Shown here in pieces: positions 59,460-64,000 of a stretch of DNA of 64,000 bases. A model generated the notes under the pieces. It did no database searches and was not told the origin of the DNA. It worked only from the letters and a program-made list of their open reading frames with translations. Both the position numbers and the translations under genes were made by a program. Location: the NCBI RefSeq assembly GCF_001426755.1, contig NZ_LMFJ01000001.1, forward strand, positions 2,406,070 through 2,470,069. The letters are read 5' to 3'. Source of the DNA: Aeromicrobium sp. Root495 (GTDB lineage Bacteria > Actinomycetota > Actinomycetes > Propionibacteriales > Nocardioidaceae). Every line of letters starts with the position of its first letter. Within the stretch, counting starts at the first letter, position 1.

Positions 59460-60352
59460 GTTCTGATGTCCGAGTGGTCGCTTCCAAGCGCTACGGCACT
59501 CTCTCTCCGCTGCGATATCCAGGGGGTAAAGCCGCGCTCGCCGGCCTATTTGCTGACCTGATCCGCGAAGTCGGAATCGACGACTGCACTTACGTTGAGC
59601 CCTACGCCGGCGGCGCCGGGGCCGGGATAGCGCTGCTCCGTGAAGGACTCGTCAGCCGGCTGGTCATTAACGACATCGATCCTGCCGTCCACGCATTCTG
59701 GATGGTCGTCACCCAAGACAACGCAGCGTTCGTCGATTGGGTCCAGAACGTGCCACTCACGGTCGATGAGTGGCGTCGCCAGCGAGACGTCTACCGCGAC
59801 CCGCGGAACACCCCTGACCTGCTTGGGCGGGCGTTCTTCTTCTTGAATCGAACCAACCGATCAGGCGTGCTGCGTGCTGGCGTCATCGGCGGCCTGGCCC
59901 AGACCGGCAACTACAAGATCGATGCCCGCTTCAATCGCGAGACCCTGGCGGATCGGCTACTCGCAATCGGAGAGGTCGCTTCAGTCATCGAGGTCACCGC
60001 GCTCGATGGTCGGACCGTCATCGGCCAACACGCACACCGCACCAATTCGTTCCTCTACATCGATCCCCCCTACGTCAAAGCCGGCGGACGCCTCTACCTC
60101 AACGCATTCGAGATGCGTGACCATCAGGCCTTGGCGGCAGCCGTCGACGAGGTCAGCGGCGCCCACTGGCTCATGACCTATGACAGCTCCCCCTACATCG
60201 CCAAGCTCTACGCGCGACACGCCCAGGCACAGTTGGATCTCACCTACTCGGCGACTCACCCCGGAAAAGCGACCGAACTACTGGTGGCATCTAACAATGT
60301 TTTCACTGCTCTCGGAAAGCTCACGGCTGAAACCGCACCAACATCAGCCTGA
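59456..60352 (+). CDS. Dam-type (D12 class) N6-adenine DNA methyltransferase
   Basis: A 298-aa alpha-type amino-methyltransferase. PLRYPGGKAAL opens the SAM domain, motif I is YVEPYAGGAGAGIAL (about 47-60), and the catalytic motif IV is YIDPPYV (DPPY at 203-206). The FFFLNRTNRSGVLRAG region fits the target-recognition part of D12 enzymes. No cognate endonuclease is adjacent. AGGAGG lies 7 nt before the ATG. Its 3' end overlaps the convergent ParB-like gene by 32 bp. The recognition sequence is unknown. Confidence 0.92.
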   Translation: MSSDVRVVASKRYGTLSPLRYPGGKAALAGLFADLIREVGIDDCTYVEPYAGGAGAGIALLREGLVSRLVINDIDPAVHAFWMVVTQDNAAFVDWVQNVPLTVDEWRRQRDVYRDPRNTPDLLGRAFFFLNRTNRSGVLRAGVIGGLAQTGNYKIDARFNRETLADRLLAIGEVASVIEVTALDGRTVIGQHAHRTNSFLYIDPPYVKAGGRLYLNAFEMRDHQALAAAVDEVSGAHWLMTYDSSPYIAKLYARHAQAQLDLTYSATHPGKATELLVASNNVFTALGKLTAETAPTSA

Positions 60353-61829
60353 GAATTGACTCGCTCAGGCTGTACGCCTGTCTGACGTCAGCCTCCCTCA
60401 CCGTGTAGTCAGGGTTGTGCGCCGCCGCGTTGAACCAGTTCTGGCTACCGGGCGTGGTCACGGGTCCACTGCGAATAGCATTTATCACGTCGCGGTGAGC
60501 CGCCTTGCTGCCGTATACGGTGTGAAGCTCGTCGACCGCCTGCTTAAGCTGTCCACTCACAGCATGAGTCGTTCCTGAGAAGTGGTACTTAATCGACGAC
60601 TCGAGAACGAGTCGCAGGAGCATCGCGGTGGCCACGGGCGTCTTACGGACATTGATTGCTCTGAGCTCGATGATCCGTCGCGCCAAGTTCGTCGGTATCC
60701 CTGCGTCTGGCAGGCTGCTGATGTCGAATCCGCGCAGCGTGTCGGGGTTGTTCCGCCCCCTCTTCCCTCCCGCGCCATCGTCGGGTGGCGGCGGATCATC
60801 CCGCTCGGACCAGTTTCCGTTGTCCTCAACGTCTGCGTCGCCTCGGTCGTCGGGCTCTTCGTCCCCGGAACCACCCGGTCCGTCGAGGTCGGGCTCCTCC
60901 AGATCCCGACCATTCTGGGCATCCAGATCGTCCGGCGTTGGTGTCTGGCCGCCGGCAAGAAGAGTTTTGATTAGATCGTCTCGATGCTCGTGCCCCTTTT
61001 TGAACTCGCTCGACCGGGTATTCAATGTCTCGGCCCGGAAGCGCTGCATGAGGTACTCGACGGCGTCCCGCTCCCGCGTGCTCAAACCGGCGCCAATCGT
61101 CTTAGCCTTCCGACGAGCAGGCGAAATGCGATATCCGTCGAATACGACCCCGATGGCCGCCGCAACGTCGACGATTCGGTAGGCATACTCGAACGCCGAC
61201 ATCTTGAGGTCATCGCCGCGGGCGTAGTCATGGAGCGTCTTGTCCTTGAACTTGACGCCGTCGAGGAAATGTCGCATCTCAACCATGCGGAGGAATCGCA
61301 CGATATTGACGTCAGGGTACATCCCCTTAAGATCCTCGACGTCGACCTTGGGGCTGAGGATCGAGTGGTAATAATTCGCCTGCTGATCCCGGCTCCACCG
61401 CTTCTTCGGCACGCCCGTATGGAGGCGGGCGATATGCGGCCGTGCAGCTTCGCGGCTGGGCGCGACGATAACCCTGATCACGGTCGGCATGTTGGGCACT
61501 TCAGCGGCATACCGTGTCAGCAACGCCCGAACATCTGCCTCATGCTCCGGCACTAGCGTCGGATCTTGAACTGCCTTGAGAGCGCTGACCCGTCGGTTTC
61601 CCTCGAGAACTATGTTGGCGCCATCTTCTTCGACCACGATCGGCACCTCGTTGTCGAAGTATCCGTCGCGGAGGAAGAGCTTGACCTGAGATACAACCTC
61701 TTCGGCTGCGAAAAGGTACCGCAGGGCAGCGAGTTCGTCATTCGGGCGGATTGGAATTCGGTAGTTGTCGAGGTCGAGGCGAAGCGCGTCGACCGAGACG
61801 TCAATGATCGGCAGTTGCGTGTAGGCCAT
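60321..61829 (-). CDS. ParB/Srx-like domain protein
   Basis: A 502-aa protein. The N-terminal part is ParB-like: LDLDNYRIPIRPNDEL, then the signature IVLEGNRRVSALKAV near residue 73 and YYHSILSP helices. The middle holds an acidic, low-complexity linker (DLEEPDLDGPGGSGDEEPDDRGDADVEDNGNW, about 300-345), and the C-terminus is helical. Stand-alone proteins with this domain and an adenine methyltransferase often travel in phage and defence islands; the domain can act as a CTP/nuclease-type effector. GGAGG lies before the ATG. The partner relationship with Dam is inferred from adjacency and overlap. Confidence 0.72.
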   Translation of the reverse strand: MAYTQLPIIDVSVDALRLDLDNYRIPIRPNDELAALRYLFAAEEVVSQVKLFLRDGYFDNEVPIVVEEDGANIVLEGNRRVSALKAVQDPTLVPEHEADVRALLTRYAAEVPNMPTVIRVIVAPSREAARPHIARLHTGVPKKRWSRDQQANYYHSILSPKVDVEDLKGMYPDVNIVRFLRMVEMRHFLDGVKFKDKTLHDYARGDDLKMSAFEYAYRIVDVAAAIGVVFDGYRISPARRKAKTIGAGLSTRERDAVEYLMQRFRAETLNTRSSEFKKGHEHRDDLIKTLLAGGQTPTPDDLDAQNGRDLEEPDLDGPGGSGDEEPDDRGDADVEDNGNWSERDDPPPPDDGAGGKRGRNNPDTLRGFDISSLPDAGIPTNLARRIIELRAINVRKTPVATAMLLRLVLESSIKYHFSGTTHAVSGQLKQAVDELHTVYGSKAAHRDVINAIRSGPVTTPGSQNWFNAAAHNPDYTVREADVRQAYSLSESILRLMLVRFQP

Positions 61830-61968
61830 TCCGGTTCCTCCCTGAACGAATCAGCCTCAGGAGCATGACACGTGTTCTGAGACATATCTGCCACAATCGA
61901 CCCTTGTCACAGAGGTTCCTCGGCCACGACCCATCGTGTTGGTCGGCGTTCCGACATTCTGCGTCTTT

Positions 61969-62001
61969 CCCTGTTAGATTTTTCCACAGGTACGAACAGG
62001 G
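61969..62001. terminator. Inverted repeat just inside the right end of the island
   Basis: CCCTGTT (61969-61975) and AACAGGG (61995-62001) with a 19-nt spacer, followed by a second GGTACG copy (61989-61994 and 62001-62006). It could be a weak terminator or an integrase/Xis arm site near attR; the sequence does not decide. Confidence 0.35.
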
Positions 62002-62023
62002 GTACGTCTCCGCAGGTCAGACC

Positions 62024-62046
62024 GCCCGGCTCACTCCCACTCGATG
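62024..62046. repeat. Right attachment site (attR) inside the guaA 3' end
   Basis: Identical 23-bp copy of 36070-36092. Bases 62031-62046 encode the last residues (IEWE) and stop of guaA, so integration left guaA intact. It is the expected design for tyrosine-integrase islands that use a housekeeping gene terminus. Confidence 0.93.
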
Positions 62047-63638
62047 GTTCCCGGGGGCTTGCTGGTGACGTCGAGAACCACGCGGTTGACCTCGCGCACC
62101 TCGTTGGTGATGCGGGTGGAGATGCGCTCGAGCAGCTCGTAGGGCAGGCGGCTCCAGTCGGCCGTCATGGCGTCCTCGCTGGAGACGGGGCGCAGCACGA
62201 CGGGATGCCCGTAGGTGCGACCGTCGCCCTGCACGCCCACGGATCGGACGTCGGCGAGGAGCACGACCGGGAACTGCCAGATGCTGGCGTCGAGGCCCGC
62301 AGCGGTGGTCTCGTCGCGGACGATGGCGTCGGCCTCGCGCAGGATGCGCAGGCGGTCGACGTCGACAGCACCGATGATGCGGATGGCCAGGCCCGGGCCG
62401 GGGAACGGGTGGCGGGCCACGATGGCCTCGGGGATGCCGAGCTGGCGCCCGACGTCGCGGACCTCGTCCTTGAAGAGGGCGCGAAGCGGCTCGATGAGCG
62501 AGAACTCGAGGTCCTCGGGGAGGCCGCCCACGTTGTGGTGGCTCTTGATGTTGGCCGCGCCCTCACCACCGCCGGACTCGACGACGTCGGGGTAGAGCGT
62601 GCCCTGGACCAGGAACTTGACCGGCGTGCCGGGCGTGGCCAGGATCTCGCGCTCAGCCGCCTCGAAGACGCGGATGAACTCACGGCCGATGATCTTGCGC
62701 TTCTCCTCGGGGTCGGTGACGCCGGCGAGGTGGCCGAGGAACTGCTCGGCCGCGTCGACGACCTTGAGGTCGACGCCGGTGGCGGCCACGTAGTCGTGCT
62801 CCACCTGCTCGGCCTCGCCCTGACGCAGCAGGCCGTGGTCGACGAAGACGGCGGTGAGCTGGTCGCCGACCGCACGCTGGACGAGCGCGGTGGAGACGGC
62901 GGAGTCGACGCCGCCCGACAGTGCGGAGATGACGCGGGCGTCGCCGACCTGGGCCTTGATGAGGGCGACCTGCTCCTCCACGATGTTGGCGCTGGTCCAG
63001 GACTGGCTGCAGCCGGCGATGTCGACGAGGAAACGCTCGAGCACCTCCTGGCCGTGCTCGCTGTGGAGCACCTCGGGGTGCCACTGCACGCCGGCGAAGC
63101 GTCGGCCCACGTCCTCGAACGCTGCCACCGGGGCTCCGCCCGTGGTGGCGAGCACGTCGAACCCCTCGGGCGCCTCGGTGACGGCGTCGCCGTGGCTCAT
63201 CCAGATGCGGTGCGCCGAGGGGATGCCGTCGAGCAGGGTGCCGGGGCGCGAGATGGTGACGTCGGTCCGGCCGAACTCGGACAGCCCGGTCTGTGCCACG
63301 GTGCCGCCCAGGGCAGCGGCCATGGCCTGGAAGCCGTAGCAGATGCCGAAGACCGGGACGCCGCCCTCGAGCACGGTGGCGTCGAGCTGCGGGGCACCCG
63401 GCGCGTACACCGAGGAAGGGCCGCCGGACAGGATGATGGCGGCCGGCTTCTTGGCCAGCATCTCCTCGACCGGCATGCTGCTCGGCACGATCTCGGAGTA
63501 GATCCGCGCCTCCCGCACGCGCCGCGCGATGAGCTGGGCGTACTGGGCCCCGAAGTCCACCACCAGGACGGTGTCGTGGAGGGCCTCGGCGGCCTCTTCG
63601 GGAGTCGCCTCGGACAGGGTCTCGGGGGTGCTCGTCAC
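62031..63638 (-). CDS. guaA: GMP synthase (glutamine-hydrolysing)
   Basis: Converts XMP to GMP with ammonia from glutamine. In the 535-aa protein the class I GATase domain has the Cys of [10 protein letters not shown] and His-Glu in [11 protein letters not shown]. The ATP-PPase loop is [12 protein letters not shown], and the C-terminal domain contains [26 protein letters not shown] and ends KPPGTIEWE. The final codons are the island attachment core, and the gene is complete. GTG 63638 is preceded by TAGGAT with 6-nt spacing (leaderless). Confidence 0.97.
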   Translation of the reverse strand: MTSTPETLSEATPEEAAEALHDTVLVVDFGAQYAQLIARRVREARIYSEIVPSSMPVEEMLAKKPAAIILSGGPSSVYAPGAPQLDATVLEGGVPVFGICYGFQAMAAALGGTVAQTGLSEFGRTDVTISRPGTLLDGIPSAHRIWMSHGDAVTEAPEGFDVLATTGGAPVAAFEDVGRRFAGVQWHPEVLHSEHGQEVLERFLVDIAGCSQSWTSANIVEEQVALIKAQVGDARVISALSGGVDSAVSTALVQRAVGDQLTAVFVDHGLLRQGEAEQVEHDYVAATGVDLKVVDAAEQFLGHLAGVTDPEEKRKIIGREFIRVFEAAEREILATPGTPVKFLVQGTLYPDVVESGGGEGAANIKSHHNVGGLPEDLEFSLIEPLRALFKDEVRDVGRQLGIPEAIVARHPFPGPGLAIRIIGAVDVDRLRILREADAIVRDETTAAGLDASIWQFPVVLLADVRSVGVQGDGRTYGHPVVLRPVSSEDAMTADWSRLPYELLERISTRITNEVREVNRVVLDVTSKPPGTIEWE

Positions 63639-63644
63639 GTGGCG

Positions 63645-63650
63645 ATCCTA
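63645..63650 (-). promoter_or_regulatory. Candidate -10 box TAGGAT, leaderless (guaA)
   Basis: TAGGAT, CGCCAC, then the GTG of guaA on the minus strand; no Shine-Dalgarno. Confidence 0.55.
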
Positions 63651-63775
63651 GCGTCACGAGATCTGCTCAAAACTTCTGGACGAACGTCGTAACCCCCATC
63701 CTCGGCCGTCGTTGAATCAGGCAGATCTAACTACACTCCCTCCCGTTAGATCACGTGCCCGCTCCTCGTGGCACG

Positions 63776-63816
63776 ACAGAACCCGGCCCGTGAGCTCCCT
63801 CCAGGTCGGGTTCTGT
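63776..63816. promoter_or_regulatory. Inverted repeat upstream of mdh
   Basis: ACAGAACCCG (63776-63785) and CGGGTTCTGT (63807-63816), perfect 10-bp arms with a 21-nt loop, in the guaA-mdh intergenic region. No T-run follows. A regulatory site or RNA hairpin is possible. Confidence 0.4.
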
Positions 63817-63902
63817 GCGTCTGGGGGCCTTCCGGCCGGGTGTCGAGGCCTTCGGCCTTGCGCTAGGTTCGTGACGCAGGCCACAGATCAAAGGAGATCT
63901 CC

Positions 63903-64000
63903 ATGACCACTCCCGTGAAGGTCGCCGTCACCGGCGCCGCCGGACAGATCGGCTACAGCCTCCTCTTCCGCCTCGCGAGCGGTGCGCTCCTCGGCCCCGA
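63903..64000 (+). CDS. mdh: Malate dehydrogenase, N-terminal part (runs off window)
   Basis: Reads [32 protein letters not shown], the NAD-binding N-terminus of actinobacterial malate dehydrogenase ([15 protein letters not shown]). AAAGGAGAT lies 7 nt before the ATG and TAGGTT at 63864-63869 is a likely -10. Only 32 codons are visible. Confidence 0.93.
   Translation, partial: MTTPVKVAVTGAAGQIGYSLLFRLASGALLGP

Larger units (their letters stand above)
36070..62046. mobile_element. guaA-integrated genomic island, about 26 kb
   Basis: Element bounded by a perfect 23-bp direct repeat, unit length 25,954 bp. The right repeat is the guaA 3' end, a recognised integration target of tyrosine-recombinase islands. 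An integrase and an Xis-like protein sit at the left end. It has its own replication genes (Prim-Pol, helicase, repeat-rich candidate origin) and is visibly AT-richer than the flanks. The cargo is an alkane hydroxylase pathway and a methyltransferase/ParB module. No capsid, terminase, portal, FtsK/Tra or relaxase gene is seen. Confidence 0.92.

Noticed and set aside
36070-62046. Island as a complete prophage or a self-conjugative element
   Set aside because: No terminase, portal, capsid or tail genes and no FtsK/Tra, relaxase or secretion genes are visible, so neither label is supported.
62031-63638. guaA disrupted by the insertion
   Set aside because: The att core restores the terminal residues IEWE and stop; the frame is full length with all catalytic motifs.

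Overview
The window comes from a high-GC Gram-positive actinobacterium, most likely a Nocardioidaceae relative (Aeromicrobium/Nocardioides type). This rests on the conserved actinobacterial order tRNA-Gln, glmU, prs, rplY, pth, mfd, on ispE with an ABC-F ATPase, and on SARP/BTAD, PspC and OmpR/LuxR regulators; the genus is inferred. About 38 kb is compact core chromosome. About 26 kb (36070-62046) is a visibly AT-richer integrated genomic island.

Core, 1-13.5 kb: the translation/cell-wall genes mfd (partial), pth and rplY are separated from their usual neighbours prs and glmU by an 8.7-kb inserted set of surface genes. These encode a membrane sensor kinase, a degenerate GGDEF protein, a BcsA-like GT2 glycan synthase, a lipoprotein, an OmpR regulator, a GH6 beta-glucanase and a secreted beta-sandwich protein. 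Together they look like a regulated exopolysaccharide locus. tRNA-Gln(UUG) follows glmU.

Core, 13.6-36.07 kb: a class I methyltransferase, an amidase, a 2H phosphoesterase, an autoregulated MarR protein, an LpqH-like lipoprotein, an Uup-type ABC-F ATPase, ispE, a DUF1275 membrane protein, a large BTAD/NB-ARC regulator, OsmC, AraC, DUF2000, a PspC-centred envelope-stress two-component system, GDPD and gamma-glutamyltransferase, the antiporter NhaA and several small proteins. Many of these genes start directly downstream of a TANNNT box with a 6-nt spacer, which indicates leaderless transcripts.

Island, 36.07-62.05 kb: bounded by a perfect 23-bp direct repeat whose right copy is the 3' end of guaA. 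Next to the left end are a tyrosine integrase, a DEDDh exonuclease-BRCT protein, an Xis-like HTH protein, a putative ADP-ribosyltransferase with a divergent HTH regulator, a Prim-Pol, a RepA-like helicase followed by a CTGCTG/CAGCAG-rich candidate origin, and a serine recombinase. There are no capsid, terminase or conjugation genes, so it looks like a replicating satellite-type or integrative element. The cargo is a complete CYP153 alkane hydroxylase system (ferredoxin, P450, reductase, AraC and TetR regulators) facing a seven-gene operon of transglutaminase-like protein, aldehyde dehydrogenase, SDR, BtrH/DUF4872 protein, acyl-CoA synthetase, thioesterase and acyltransferase. This would carry an alkane to the alcohol, aldehyde, acid and acyl-CoA. 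The right end holds a possible defence set: an unknown 443-aa protein, a zinc-ribbon protein, a Dam-type N6-adenine methyltransferase and a ParB-like protein.

Insertion appears to have split an ancestral guaA-SRPBCC gene pair. Beyond guaA the core resumes with mdh (partial).
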